Part shown: positions 15,325 to 22,830 of the stretch, in pieces
How the letters are laid out: each line of letters starts with the position of its first letter
Position numbering within the stretch: the first letter of the stretch is position 1
Origin: Rossellomorea sp036867415
GTDB taxonomy: Bacteria; Bacillota; Bacilli; Bacillales; Bacillaceae_B
Assembly: GCF_036867415.1 (NCBI RefSeq)
Contig: NZ_JBAJHU010000002.1
Coordinates: forward strand, 310,001-374,000
Direction: 5' to 3'
Length of the DNA: 64,000 nt
Notes under the pieces: generated by a model
The model's input: only the letters and a program-made list of their open reading frames with translations
What the model was told of the DNA's origin: nothing
The model's database searches: none
Program-made: the position numbers and the translations under genes

Positions 15325-15801
15325 TTACCTTTTCAGTATAAGAAGCAAATCTGTCTCTACCGCTGCATTGCCGGGCAGGGAGCTGACACCCACTGCACAT
15401 CTGGCATGTTTTCCATTCTCACCGAATAACTCCACCAACAAGTCCGATGAGCCGTTAATCACCTTTGGGACATCCGGAAAGCCATGCTCACAGCTGACAT
15501 ATCCGGTGACTTTTACAATCCGGTCGACCAAACTCAGACTCCCGATCACATCTTTCACAATTGCAAGCTGGTTGAGGGTTGTCAACCTCGCAGCTTCATA
15601 CCCTTCTTCGAGCGAAAGATCCTCTCCGACCTTTCCCTTATAAGGAAGGCTGTCATTCCACTTACAGGTCACTCCGCTTACAAACAAAAATGGATCTGCC
15701 TGAACCGCCCCCAAGTAGTGTCCAGATGGTTTAGGTTTATCCGGAAGAGATAATCCGATTGATTCAAGCCGCTCTTCAACTGACATCAATTGTTTTTCCA
15801 C
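15325..15801 (-). CDS. RidA/YjgF-family imine deaminase-like protein
   Basis: Trimeric RidA-fold protein of 158 residues. FVSGVT, the TLNQLAIVKDVIGSL helix, VKVTGYVSC and GKHARCAVGVSSLPGNAAVETD match the family. The active-site region carries ARCAVGVSSLP, i.e. arginine followed by the S-x-LP-x-N-A-x-VE signature of the YjgH-like subgroup. Members hydrolyse reactive enamines and imines to ketones and ammonia. The GTG start at 15801 follows GGAAGGAAG. In this operon it may process an imine made by the amino-acid-dehydrogenase-like or oxygenase enzymes of the cluster; this is inference. Confidence 0.88.
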   Translation of the reverse strand: MEKQLMSVEERLESIGLSLPDKPKPSGHYLGAVQADPFLFVSGVTCKWNDSLPYKGKVGEDLSLEEGYEAARLTTLNQLAIVKDVIGSLSLVDRIVKVTGYVSCEHGFPDVPKVINGSSDLLVELFGENGKHARCAVGVSSLPGNAAVETDLLLILKR

Positions 15802-15843
15802 ATCTATCTTCCTTCCTGTCGGCTAAGTACCTTAAGCATCCGG

Positions 15844-16026
15844 TTAAGAGGTTTGTAAGAGAGCTTTATTTTTATTTTTAAATTTACAAGGTTTATGAGA
15901 ATAGTACACATTGAGGTTTGCCGGCCTACTGCAGAAAGAACAATTAACTCCTTCTGGTGCTTTGCGGATATGAGGGACGTCTAATAGTTCAATTGCCTTT
16001 GTCACATGCTTTTTACATGACCACAT
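15844..16026 (-). CDS. Small cysteine-rich protein, putative zinc ribbon
   Basis: A 60-residue protein with WSCKKH near the N-terminus, a CSFC knuckle at about residues 31-34 and a later cysteine in HKPCKF. Two Cys/His pairs could bind zinc. The ATG at 16026 sits after GAGAGGTGAAG, a better signal than the upstream ATG. It is third-last to the ferredoxin/reductase genes and cotranscribed with the 2Fe-2S ferredoxin upstream. I recognise it as a conserved small Bacillus-type protein but not its function. Confidence 0.7.
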   Translation of the reverse strand: MWSCKKHVTKAIELLDVPHIRKAPEGVNCSFCSRPANLNVYYSHKPCKFKNKNKALLQTS

Positions 16027-16056
16027 TTGCTTCACCTCTCCCATTTAGTGTGTAAG

Positions 16057-16404
16057 CTATTTATTCACTGCTTCTTTTTTGATTTTATCAGGCTTTCTTT
16101 TCTTCACTACCTTGGTTGTTTCTTCATCCCATGAAATCGTTACATCCCCATTTGTCACAAATGTCTGGCATCCCAACCGGTAGCCTTTTCCGAGCCACTC
16201 TTCCCCAAGTTTTCTCCGCTCCTGCACTTTCACTTTATCTAAATACTCCGCTCCATCCTCGATCTTGCAAAGGCAAGTCCCGCAAATGCCTCCGCCGCAT
16301 TTGTTAGGAAGGTCGCCATCATATCGTAATGACATTCGCAATATATTCGAGTTATCAGGTACATCCAGTACTTTGCCACTTGTAGAATAATTGATTTTAG
16401 GCAT
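16057..16404 (-). CDS. 2Fe-2S ferredoxin (plant type)
   Basis: 115-residue electron carrier. The cluster motif is NKCGGGICGTCLC with the fourth cysteine in RLGCQTF, i.e. the C-x4-C-x2-C...C arrangement of plant-type 2Fe-2S ferredoxins. A lysine-rich tail follows. The ATG at 16404 follows AAGGGAGGAATACTCG. It is the first gene of the redox operon (2Fe-2S ferredoxin, small Cys protein, RidA, reductase, relic, fer). Its promoter (TTGTCA-N17-TATATT) has the -10 box buried in a GntR-type operator. It is a paralogue of the ferredoxin at 25151 and probably feeds the cluster's oxygenase. Confidence 0.9.
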   Translation of the reverse strand: MPKINYSTSGKVLDVPDNSNILRMSLRYDGDLPNKCGGGICGTCLCKIEDGAEYLDKVKVQERRKLGEEWLGKGYRLGCQTFVTNGDVTISWDEETTKVVKKRKPDKIKKEAVNK

Positions 16405-16429
16405 CGAGTATTCCTCCCTTGATTCTTCT

Positions 16430-16446
16430 TGGTATACAATATACCA
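16430..16446. promoter_or_regulatory. GntR-type operator O1 over the ferredoxin promoter
   Basis: TGGTATACAATATACCA: seven-base arms around CAA. It covers the -10 box of the minus-strand promoter, so binding would block polymerase. Confidence 0.8.
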
Positions 16447-16466
16447 CATACGCAATATTCTGACAA
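16438..16466 (-). promoter_or_regulatory. Sigma-A promoter of the redox operon
   Basis: TTGTCA (16466-16461), 17 bases, TATATT (16443-16438), minus strand, about 35 bases upstream of the 2Fe-2S ferredoxin start. Confidence 0.7.
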
Positions 16467-16504
16467 TGATATTTTTAGTCATTTCTAATTTTTCTGAATA
16501 ATGA

Positions 16505-16533
16505 TTGATAAACGTTAAAGCGATTGATATACT
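16505..16533 (+). promoter_or_regulatory. Sigma-A promoter of the aspartate-dehydrogenase-like gene
   Basis: TTGATA, 17 bases, TATACT, ending exactly where operator O2 begins. Confidence 0.7.
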
Positions 16534-16549
16534 TTTTGGTATACCAAAA
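16534..16549. promoter_or_regulatory. GntR-type operator O2
   Basis: TTTTGGTATACCAAAA, a perfect 16-base palindrome over the predicted transcription start, 35 bases before the start codon at 16584. Confidence 0.85.
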
Positions 16550-16583
16550 GCCAACCATTCTAAATGAAAGCGGGGATTCTATC

Positions 16584-17390
16584 ATGTTAAAAATCGGATT
16601 AATAGGATATGGGGCGATCGGAAAAGATGTCGTTTCCTATATAAAGGGGAAAAAAGTCGCAGGGACTGAAGTAGTCGCTATCCTTGTAAGAAACACGGAT
16701 CAATATGGAGAATTAGAAACTGAAAAATTCACTGTGACAGACAATGAAGAATGGTTCTTCTCTTCCGGCTTGGATGTGATCATCGAATGTGCAGGACATG
16801 AAGCTGTCTATCAGTATGCTGTGAAGGCTCTCTCATCCAGGAGTCATTTTATTACAGTATCGGTAGGGGCCTTCTCTGATCAGGAACTTTATGATGAAGT
16901 GATTGAAGCCGCAAAGCAACACGAACGGAAATTGATCCTTCCTTCGGCTGCTATCGGAGGACTGGATCGGATTGCTGCTTCTTCGATCAATGAACTGGAG
17001 GAAGTGAAGCTCATCACCCGGAAGCCTCCCGCAGCCTGGAGAGGGACCATCGCCGAAGAGAGCGTGGATTTAGACACAATCATTGAAGAGCATACAATTT
17101 ATGAAGGGACGGCTCGCGAGTCCGCTAAGCTTTTTCCGCAAAGTACGAATGTATCAGCCGCTCTTAGCATTGCGGGGGTGGGGTTTGACCGGACAAAGGT
17201 GCAGGTGCTGGTAGACCCTGCAGTGAACCACAATACTCATCAAATTGTGGCTAAAGGATACTTCGGAGAGGTGGAACTGACGATCCAGAACACGCCTTCT
17301 GTGGACAATCCAAAGTCAGGCTATATCGTGGCAATGAGCATTTGCAAAGCGTTGTATAATCTGACCTCCCCAGTAGTGATCGGGATATGA
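16584..17390 (+). CDS. Aspartate dehydrogenase-like enzyme (NadX/DUF108 family)
   Basis: NAD(P)-dependent dehydrogenase of 268 residues. The Rossmann motif IGLIGYGAIGKDV is at the N-terminus, IIECAGHEAV in the first domain, LPSAAIGGLD in the centre, and the C-terminal aspartate-dehydrogenase signature with VDPAVNHNTHQI and NPKSGYIVAMS. The family oxidises L-aspartate to iminoaspartate or runs the reverse amination. The ATG at 16584 follows GCGGGGA. Operator O2 precedes it. It is monocistronic and divergent from the redox operon, with a shared terminator towards the convergent regulator gene. The iminoaspartate product would suit the RidA encoded nearby, but the real substrate in this pathway is unknown. 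Confidence 0.85.
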   Translation: MLKIGLIGYGAIGKDVVSYIKGKKVAGTEVVAILVRNTDQYGELETEKFTVTDNEEWFFSSGLDVIIECAGHEAVYQYAVKALSSRSHFITVSVGAFSDQELYDEVIEAAKQHERKLILPSAAIGGLDRIAASSINELEEVKLITRKPPAAWRGTIAEESVDLDTIIEEHTIYEGTARESAKLFPQSTNVSAALSIAGVGFDRTKVQVLVDPAVNHNTHQIVAKGYFGEVELTIQNTPSVDNPKSGYIVAMSICKALYNLTSPVVIGI

Positions 17391-17409
17391 ATTCAATTTG
17401 AATCCATAG

Positions 17410-17450
17410 AGAAAGACTGTGTCCCTTTTCCAGACACAGTCTTTCTTTAT
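17410..17450. terminator. Bidirectional terminator between the dehydrogenase and GntR genes
   Basis: AGAAAGACTGTGTC and GACACAGTCTTTCT form a perfect 14-pair stem with a nine-base loop and T-rich flanks between two convergent genes. Confidence 0.92.
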
Positions 17451-18124
17451 TTTCTCTTTACTTTTTCCTTCTGTCTTTCAATAAACTGAATATAGGCTTT
17501 CTTGGAATTTTCAATGTGGATTTTGGTCAAGTATTCAGCCATATCCGCTTCTTGATCCCTTACCGCTTTCATGATTTGGATATGTTCCTTGATGGATTCT
17601 TTTCTACGACCAGGTGTTTCATATCCCATATTGGCAGACATCTGTATATAGTCGGTCAGACCGGAGAGAATGTCGAACAGCTTGGGACTTTTCGCTGCTT
17701 TATATAGAAGGAGGTTCATTTCGATATGCTCGGTATCGCCGCCTTCGACTTCGTCTCTCTCCATTGCTTCAAGCTTTTCTATCTTATTATTGAATTCCCC
17801 AACGAGGGGGTCATCCATCTTCTGGGCTGCTAGCCTGGCCGCCAGGACTTCGAGTGAAGAAAGAATCGTGAACACTTCAATGACTTCTTCTTCAGAAATA
17901 TTGGATACAATGACTCCCTTTCTCGGGACGGTTTTGACAAAGCCTTGTGACTCCAGCCTGAATAACGCTTCACGGATCGGCGTCCTGCTTATATTCAATT
18001 GACTGGCGACTTCTCTTTCTATCAGGCGGTCCCCAGGTTTGTATTCACCGCTCAGGATCAAATCCTTCAAGTAAAGATAGGCACGCTCACGGATTGAAAG
18101 TAGTTCCTCTTCTTCCCACTTCAT
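17447..18124 (-). CDS. GntR-family transcriptional regulator with FCD domain
   Basis: 225-residue ligand-responsive regulator, FadR/GntR class. The N-terminal winged helix contains DRLIEREVASQLNISRTPI, REALFRLESQGFV and the wing (PRKGVIV). The C-terminal half is the helical FCD ligand-binding domain (LEVLAARLAAQKMD, EHIQIMKAVRD). The FCD metal histidine set is partly visible (the H of KEHIQIM). The ATG at 18124 follows AGAAGGAG. It is the only regulator between 13.8 and 28.2 kb. The palindrome TTGGTATACCAA, found nine times around it, has the size and symmetry of GntR operators, so it is the natural candidate for that regulon's repressor. No such site lies in its own upstream region. Confidence 0.9.
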   Translation of the reverse strand: MKWEEEELLSIRERAYLYLKDLILSGEYKPGDRLIEREVASQLNISRTPIREALFRLESQGFVKTVPRKGVIVSNISEEEVIEVFTILSSLEVLAARLAAQKMDDPLVGEFNNKIEKLEAMERDEVEGGDTEHIEMNLLLYKAAKSPKLFDILSGLTDYIQMSANMGYETPGRRKESIKEHIQIMKAVRDQEADMAEYLTKIHIENSKKAYIQFIERQKEKVKRK

Positions 18125-18257
18125 TTCATTATCTCCTTCTCCGATATAAAATCGCTTTCTATCTATTTTATCAAAGACTTTGTCATTTTCACATTATTAA
18201 GAAAAGGTTAGGTGTACATTTTGTTTAAGCTATGCTAGTAATGTCCTTCTAATACCG

Positions 18258-18512
18258 CTTTTGATTTCCGTGCAAGACTTCGCTTTCCGCGGGCGGCCGG
18301 TGAGCCTCATCGTCGCTGCGCTCCTGTGGGATAGAAAAGCGGATGGGCTTTGTTCAGAGGCGGATGGCATAAGGCGAATCGGCCATGAAGGCGTTCTTTG
18401 CCTTCTTGGCCGATTTGACTTATGCCACCCGCCTCTAAGCCCTGGAGCTGGACAGGTCTCACATTAGCTACTTTTCCCGCAGGAGTCTTCGTCTTGCACT
18501 CCAATCAAAAGC
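18258..18512. repeat. MITE-like element with terminal inverted repeats and long internal hairpin
   Basis: The ends are CTTTTGATTTCCGTGCAAGAC and its imperfect inverse at 18491-18511. Inside each end is the Bacillus-type motif AAGACTTCGCTTTCCGCG / GCAGGAGTCTTCG. The centre (18356-18436) folds into a hairpin of about 35 pairs. It has no coding capacity. A shorter relative lies at 26172-26277. The element occupies most of the 477-base gap between the regulator and the ChrA genes. Confidence 0.75.
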
Positions 18513-18601
18513 TAGATCCGTTTTAAACATTATTCCAATATTTCTCATCGGATCCTTATTAAAGCAAAAACGACCAAGTGTAAACTTGATCGCTTTACTC
18601 T

Positions 18602-19135
18602 TTAATTCGATAGAAATATCCCACCGTATACCAATGCACACAGGATGACAAGTGCGGGATGGATCTTCAATTTTTTCATGACCAGGAATCCTGCTGCGGT
18701 CAGAATGACGAGTTGTAGGAGTCCGCTTTTTTCGAATGCGGTCAGGAAGAATTGGTATGCCAATACTCCCAGCAGGATGGCGATGACGGGCTGCACTGAA
18801 AGTGTCATCAGTTTGACCTGCGGAGAATCTTTAAAGAGATTCACGAATTTAAAGAGGATGATGACAGCGATCGCTGAAGGCAGGATGGTGGCTGCAAGAG
18901 CGATTACAACCCCCAGCGGCCCCCCTACTTCATATCCGATGAAGCCGGCCATTTTTGTCGCAACCGGACCGGGGAGGACATTGGCGATCGCAAAGAGATC
19001 CCCAAACTCATTGAGTGTCATCCATTCATAACGATTGACCACTTCATTCTGAATCAACGGAATGGTCGATGGCCCTCCGCCGTATCCCAGAAGATTCGAT
19101 ATGAAAAACGCCCAGAAAATATCCCAGTAAATCAT
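18602..19135 (-). CDS. Chromate-transporter-family (ChrA/CHR) half protein, second
   Basis: 177-residue integral membrane protein with a single CHR domain: LLGYGGGPSTIPLIQNEVV at the N-terminus, NVLPGPVATKMAGFIGY, then four to five hydrophobic segments. The ATG overlaps the stop of the upstream paralogue by four bases (ATGA), so the two halves are translated together and probably form a heterodimer, as in short-chain CHR pairs. It is the last gene of the oxygenase/aldehyde dehydrogenase operon. Family members export chromate or other oxyanions. Within a catabolic operon the natural substrate may be an organic or inorganic anion; this is inference. Confidence 0.88.
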   Translation of the reverse strand: MIYWDIFWAFFISNLLGYGGGPSTIPLIQNEVVNRYEWMTLNEFGDLFAIANVLPGPVATKMAGFIGYEVGGPLGVVIALAATILPSAIAVIILFKFVNLFKDSPQVKLMTLSVQPVIAILLGVLAYQFFLTAFEKSGLLQLVILTAAGFLVMKKLKIHPALVILCALVYGGIFLSN

Positions 19136-19731
19136 ACGCTTTTTTCCTTTCTTGGCTCGACGTGCAAGTCATGTGATGTATCTTCCGCTCTCTTCTTATA
19201 CACCGCTATAATGAAGGCACCTAAGAGACACGCCCCGATCATGATTCCAGGATGCAGATGCAGAAAATGGATCAGCACCAGGGAGGCGCCGCCCAGCCCA
19301 AAGGCAATCGGTATCCCAAGACCTTTTCGGGCTTTATCCGCAAATTTGTATGCCATTTCGAGTAACATTACCCCGATAATCGGGGTCACTCCCTGCACCA
19401 TGCCGCTTACAATCGGTGAAGTCCGGAATTTGTAGAGGAGTCCGAGCATGAAAAGCATGCCGAATAATGACGGCAGGATATGGGCCAGGATCGCCACTGC
19501 TGCGCCTATTCCCCCATTCACCTTATAGCCGATATACGCTGCCATCTTCGTGGCGATCGGACCCGGAAGCGTGTTGGCGAGCGCGAGCGTCTGCCCGAAT
19601 TCTTCTTCTGTCATCCATTCATACTTCTTCACGGCTTCATATTCGATCAGTGGTATGGTGGAGGGACCTCCCCCATAGCCGGTCACTCCTGTTCTTGCAA
19701 ATCCAATCGTAAGGTCCACATAAGATTTCAT
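19132..19731 (-). CDS. Chromate-transporter-family (ChrA/CHR) half protein, first
   Basis: 199-residue membrane protein with the CHR signature TGYGGGPSTIPLIEYEAVKK and NTLPGPIATKMAAYIGYKV. Five hydrophobic segments and a charged C-terminal tail follow. The ATG at 19731 follows AGAAGGAGTC. It forms a translationally coupled pair with 18602-19135 and lies about 50 bases after the GlcG-like gene on the same strand. Confidence 0.88.
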   Translation of the reverse strand: MKSYVDLTIGFARTGVTGYGGGPSTIPLIEYEAVKKYEWMTEEEFGQTLALANTLPGPIATKMAAYIGYKVNGGIGAAVAILAHILPSLFGMLFMLGLLYKFRTSPIVSGMVQGVTPIIGVMLLEMAYKFADKARKGLGIPIAFGLGGASLVLIHFLHLHPGIMIGACLLGAFIIAVYKKRAEDTSHDLHVEPRKEKSV

Positions 19732-19782
19732 CTAGACTCCTTCTTTCTATTACATTATGGTCAGGACCCCGGGAGTAATCGA

Positions 19783-20256
19783 TTATTTCTTAATGTCTGC
19801 TTCTGTTACGACTTCATAATCCTGTAAGTGGGACTGCAATGCCTGAAGGGCAGCTGTACCGACGGCCGTATCCTGTTCACCATTGCCGCCGCTGACACCA
19901 ATTCCGCCAATGACTTCCCCGTCCACTACAATCGGGAATCCGCCGACAAAGACAGCGAATTTACCTGGAAGCATTTGCTGGATCCCAAATGCCTCGTTAC
20001 CCGGCAGTACCGGTCCGTTAGGTTCCTTGTTGAATAGATGAGTCGATCGCTTATGGCCGGCTGCCGTGAAGGCTTTGGCAATCGAGATTTCCGGGCCTGT
20101 AATTCTCGCTCCATTCATCCGTTCAAGGGCGATCACATGACCCCCTTCGTCGACAACGGCAATCGTTTCCAGGACATTGATTTCTTCTGATTTCTTTCTT
20201 GCTGCTTCAATGATCACTTTCGCTTCTTCTAGTTCAAGTCTAAGTATTTGTTTCAT
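19783..20256 (-). CDS. GlcG/HbpS-family protein
   Basis: 157-residue protein of the GlcG/HbpS (haem-degrading/PduO-C-like) family. The helical start LEEAKVIIEAARKKSEE, then VVDEGGHVIALERMNGA, the AFTAAGHKRST helix and the Gly-rich FPIVVDGEVIGGIGVSGG end are all diagnostic. Family members bind haem, cobalamin or small acids and often accompany oxidation operons. The role here is unknown. The ATG at 20256 follows GGGGGTAAATG. It lies 25 bases after the aldehyde dehydrogenase gene, in the same operon. Confidence 0.87.
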   Translation of the reverse strand: MKQILRLELEEAKVIIEAARKKSEEINVLETIAVVDEGGHVIALERMNGARITGPEISIAKAFTAAGHKRSTHLFNKEPNGPVLPGNEAFGIQQMLPGKFAVFVGGFPIVVDGEVIGGIGVSGGNGEQDTAVGTAALQALQSHLQDYEVVTEADIKK

Positions 20257-20281
20257 AACTACATTTACCCCCAGATAAATT

Positions 20282-21745
20282 TTAGTATCCTATATATATA
20301 GTCTTGATTTGAGTAAAAAAGTCCAGTCCGGCTCTTCCCGACTCCCTGAACGTCGAGGTACTTGACTTCTTGATCCCTCCGAACGGGGCATTCATCAGGT
20401 TCCCTGTCGTTGTCCTGTTCACTTTAACCGTGCCTGCTTTGATGTCCTTTGTAAAACGATGCGCAGTTTTCAGGTCATTGGTGACGATTGAAGCCGACAA
20501 TCCATACTCGACGGCATTGGCAATATCCATCGCTTCTTTGTAGCTTTCCACTTCGATGACCGCGATGACCGGCCCGAAGATCTCTTCCTGGGCAATCCTC
20601 ATCGATGGAGTTACGTCGGAGAAGATGGCAGGGCTGACATAATATCCGTTTGAAAAATCCCCTTCCGCCACGTGCTCGCCGCCGTACAAAAGGGTGGCCC
20701 CTTCCTGTTTTCCGATCTCGATATAGTTCAAGACATTCTTTAACTGCTTTTCACTCGCTAACGGACAAATCGTGACCCCATCTTCAAAACCGCTGCCCAT
20801 TTTGAGTGTTTGTGTCTTTTCAACCAATGTTTTCAGGAACCTCTCTTTGACTTCTTTCATCACGATGACCCGGCTGGTACCCGTGCATGCCTGACCGGTC
20901 AAATTATAGCCGCCGTTGACCGTAAGGGTTGCAGCAAGCTCGATATCCGCATCCTCCATGACGATGAGAGGATTCTTTCCTCCAAGTTCCATCTGCGTCC
21001 TCGTATCGAAGGATACATTTCGGTGGATGCGTTCACCTGCACCGGTGGACCCCGTGAATGTCACGGCTTTCACCGCCGGATGGTCGACCAGACTGTCACC
21101 GATCTCTGTGGAATGGCCCGTTATGAAGTTCAGCACCCCATCAGGGAGTCCGGCGTGGACCAACGCTTCCACTAATCGATAAGCAACAAGCGGTGTTTCA
21201 GAGGAAGGCTTGAAGACCACCGTGTTACCCGTGATCAATGCAGGCGCAATTTTTCTTGCAGGGATGGATAATGGAAAATTCCAAGGGGTGATAACCGTGA
21301 TGACTCCCAGCGGCTCCAGGCGGGATGAAACCTCCATTTCCGGATCATCCTGCGGAAAGGTTTCTCCGCTGTGGCTCTGTCCTTCCACCGCATAGTACTT
21401 CAATGTTTGTGCAGATCTTAGCACTTCCCCGCGGGCAGCCTTGATTGGTTTCCCTTCTTCCCTCGTCAATTCTTCTGCAAATTGTTCGGCGTGATCGATC
21501 AAATATTGGGCCGCCTTATTCAGGATTGCCGCTCTCTTTGAAGGGGCCGTTGCAGCCCAGGAATGAAAGGTGTTATCAGCTGATTCAATCGCCCGCTTTA
21601 CATCTTCTTTTGTCGATGCCTGGAAAACCCCGACTACTTCTTCTTTATTGGCCGGGTTGAGGCTGACGAATGTTTTCTCACTCGAAGAATCCTCCCACTG
21701 TCCATTGATCAGATTTTTATACAACTCAGCTTTTGCTACTAGCAC
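20282..21745 (-). CDS. Aldehyde dehydrogenase, semialdehyde-oxidising type
   Basis: NAD(P)+-dependent aldehyde dehydrogenase of 487 residues. Motifs: TPWNFPLSIPARK, the nucleotide-binding FTGSTGAGE, the catalytic glutamate in MELGGKNPLIV, the nucleophile cysteine in GQACTGTSR, and EEIFGPV. The C-terminus KVNRTTTGNLMNAPFGG resembles alpha-ketoglutarate-semialdehyde dehydrogenases (GucD type), which suggests a dicarboxylic semialdehyde substrate. The GTG at 21745 fits the GGAAAGGA ribosome site best. An ATG at 21754 overlaps that site. It follows the diiron oxygenase gene after a partial hairpin, so the oxygenase product may feed this enzyme. Confidence 0.9.
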   Translation of the reverse strand: MLVAKAELYKNLINGQWEDSSSEKTFVSLNPANKEEVVGVFQASTKEDVKRAIESADNTFHSWAATAPSKRAAILNKAAQYLIDHAEQFAEELTREEGKPIKAARGEVLRSAQTLKYYAVEGQSHSGETFPQDDPEMEVSSRLEPLGVITVITPWNFPLSIPARKIAPALITGNTVVFKPSSETPLVAYRLVEALVHAGLPDGVLNFITGHSTEIGDSLVDHPAVKAVTFTGSTGAGERIHRNVSFDTRTQMELGGKNPLIVMEDADIELAATLTVNGGYNLTGQACTGTSRVIVMKEVKERFLKTLVEKTQTLKMGSGFEDGVTICPLASEKQLKNVLNYIEIGKQEGATLLYGGEHVAEGDFSNGYYVSPAIFSDVTPSMRIAQEEIFGPVIAVIEVESYKEAMDIANAVEYGLSASIVTNDLKTAHRFTKDIKAGTVKVNRTTTGNLMNAPFGGIKKSSTSTFRESGRAGLDFFTQIKTIYIGY

Positions 21746-21790
21746 ATGAAACATCCTTTCCTGTTTATTTCTAACGGGTTGATGAATAAA

Positions 21791-21817
21791 TGGCAGTTTC
21801 CTTCAAGGAAACTGCCA
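21791..21817 (-). terminator. Hairpin between oxygenase and aldehyde dehydrogenase genes
   Basis: TGGCAGTTTCC, five bases, GGAAACTGCCA: an 11-pair stem with only a weak T tract. It could be a partial terminator or an mRNA-stabilising hairpin that raises oxygenase mRNA over the downstream genes. Confidence 0.65.
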
Positions 21818-21846
21818 CTTATTTATTTTTCATATTGTTCTAAGTA

Positions 21847-22575
21847 TCAAGCCTGGACGAGACTCCCTAGATCCTGTTCAAGGTACTCTCTCCACAATCC
21901 GTCCATATACATGCGGCGCATTTTCGCACCGACTCGTACGATTTCCAGACACTCCTGCTGAAGCTCAGGTGTATCAGCGTGCTCCAGGACAATCTTGAAT
22001 CCGCGCTCTCCATGAATCTCATCAGATACAATGTGCAGATCGAAGAACTCGATTTCTTCATCTGTAAAGCCATATTTTTCACGAAGCACAGGCGTTTGTT
22101 TGCGATAGATATCAGGCACCTGTGACTCTAATCCAACAACCAGTGCTGCCGTCGCAATCACGAAATTTTCACGCGCAGCCACTGAGTAGCACCAGCTTTG
22201 CAGACCGAGCGTCGTCGCCGCCATATTCTTTGGATCTCTAACTCTATCAGCTGTCGTACCGCACGCTTCAGCAAAACGGATCAACAAGTCCGTATGACGG
22301 TCAGCTGCAATTTCTTCCTCGTACATATTCTGCAGCGTAAAGTCCTTTGCATCTTCGAATTTCGGATTATCCGGTGTGTTGTGATAGATATAAGAAAGAT
22401 AGTTGGCGAATGGCCCTACATAGTGGTAATGGTTTTCAGCCCATTTTGCAAAGTGCTTTCTCTCAAGCTTTCCATCTGCCCAAGCTACTGTAAAAGGAGC
22501 CTTTTGACTATGGTTTCCTTTGATTGCTTCTTCCAGCTCTTTACGGAATTCATCTTTCGATAATAGATTTGTCAC
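21847..22575 (-). CDS. Heme-oxygenase-like diiron oxidase/oxygenase (TenA/PqqC/CADD fold)
   Basis: 242-residue all-helical protein of the PqqC/TenA fold. It carries all six metal ligands of the CADD-type diiron enzymes in the right spacing: E87 and H94 (EEIAADRH), E150 (GLESQVP), and H181, D185, H188 (HIVSDEIH). PqqC and TenA proper lack this set. Known members use O2 to oxidise or cleave amino acids or fatty acids and need external electrons. The GTG at 22575 has AGGAGGAG at good spacing. Two GntR-type operators lie upstream. It is followed by the aldehyde dehydrogenase, and the ferredoxins and reductase of the same regulon would supply electrons. The substrate is unknown. Confidence 0.85.
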   Translation of the reverse strand: MTNLLSKDEFRKELEEAIKGNHSQKAPFTVAWADGKLERKHFAKWAENHYHYVGPFANYLSYIYHNTPDNPKFEDAKDFTLQNMYEEEIAADRHTDLLIRFAEACGTTADRVRDPKNMAATTLGLQSWCYSVAARENFVIATAALVVGLESQVPDIYRKQTPVLREKYGFTDEEIEFFDLHIVSDEIHGERGFKIVLEHADTPELQQECLEIVRVGAKMRRMYMDGLWREYLEQDLGSLVQA

Positions 22576-22628
22576 GATCAATCTCCTCCTAAAAGTGTGC
22601 TTCTGAAATTACTGCACATTGTATTGTG

Positions 22629-22644
22629 TATTTTGTATACCAAA
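22629..22644. promoter_or_regulatory. GntR-type operator O3
   Basis: ATTTTGTATACCAAAT, one mismatch from the perfect palindrome, in the leader of the oxygenase gene 108 bases from O4. The pair could be bridged by DNA looping. Confidence 0.75.
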
Positions 22645-22736
22645 TAGTGCCGAAAAAACAACCATATCCTCCCTTCTCACTAATAATGCAACATCCAAGA
22701 GATACAGTCTTTGAAAACGTTTATTCTTGATTCGCT

Positions 22737-22751
22737 ATTTGGTATACCATT
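22737..22751. promoter_or_regulatory. GntR-type operator O4 at the oxygenase transcription start
   Basis: ATTTGGTATACCATT lies immediately downstream of the -10 box of the minus-strand promoter, covering the predicted +1. Confidence 0.8.
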
Positions 22752-22757
22752 GCCTTT

Positions 22758-22786
22758 ATACTACCCTATGAAACTTTGTTTGTAAA
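22758..22786 (-). promoter_or_regulatory. Sigma-A promoter of the oxygenase operon
   Basis: TTTACA (22786-22781), 17 bases, TAGTAT (22763-22758) on the minus strand. A cre-like TGAAAACGTTTATT (12 of 14) lies downstream at 22712-22725. Confidence 0.65.
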
Positions 22787-22830
22787 TATACTTTTCTGAT
22801 TTTTTTAAAAATTACAAACTTAATAGCTGA

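Noticed and set aside
18356..18436. Riboswitch or structured RNA
   Set aside because: The long perfect-type hairpin lies inside a repeat with terminal inverted repeats and is not a leader of any gene.
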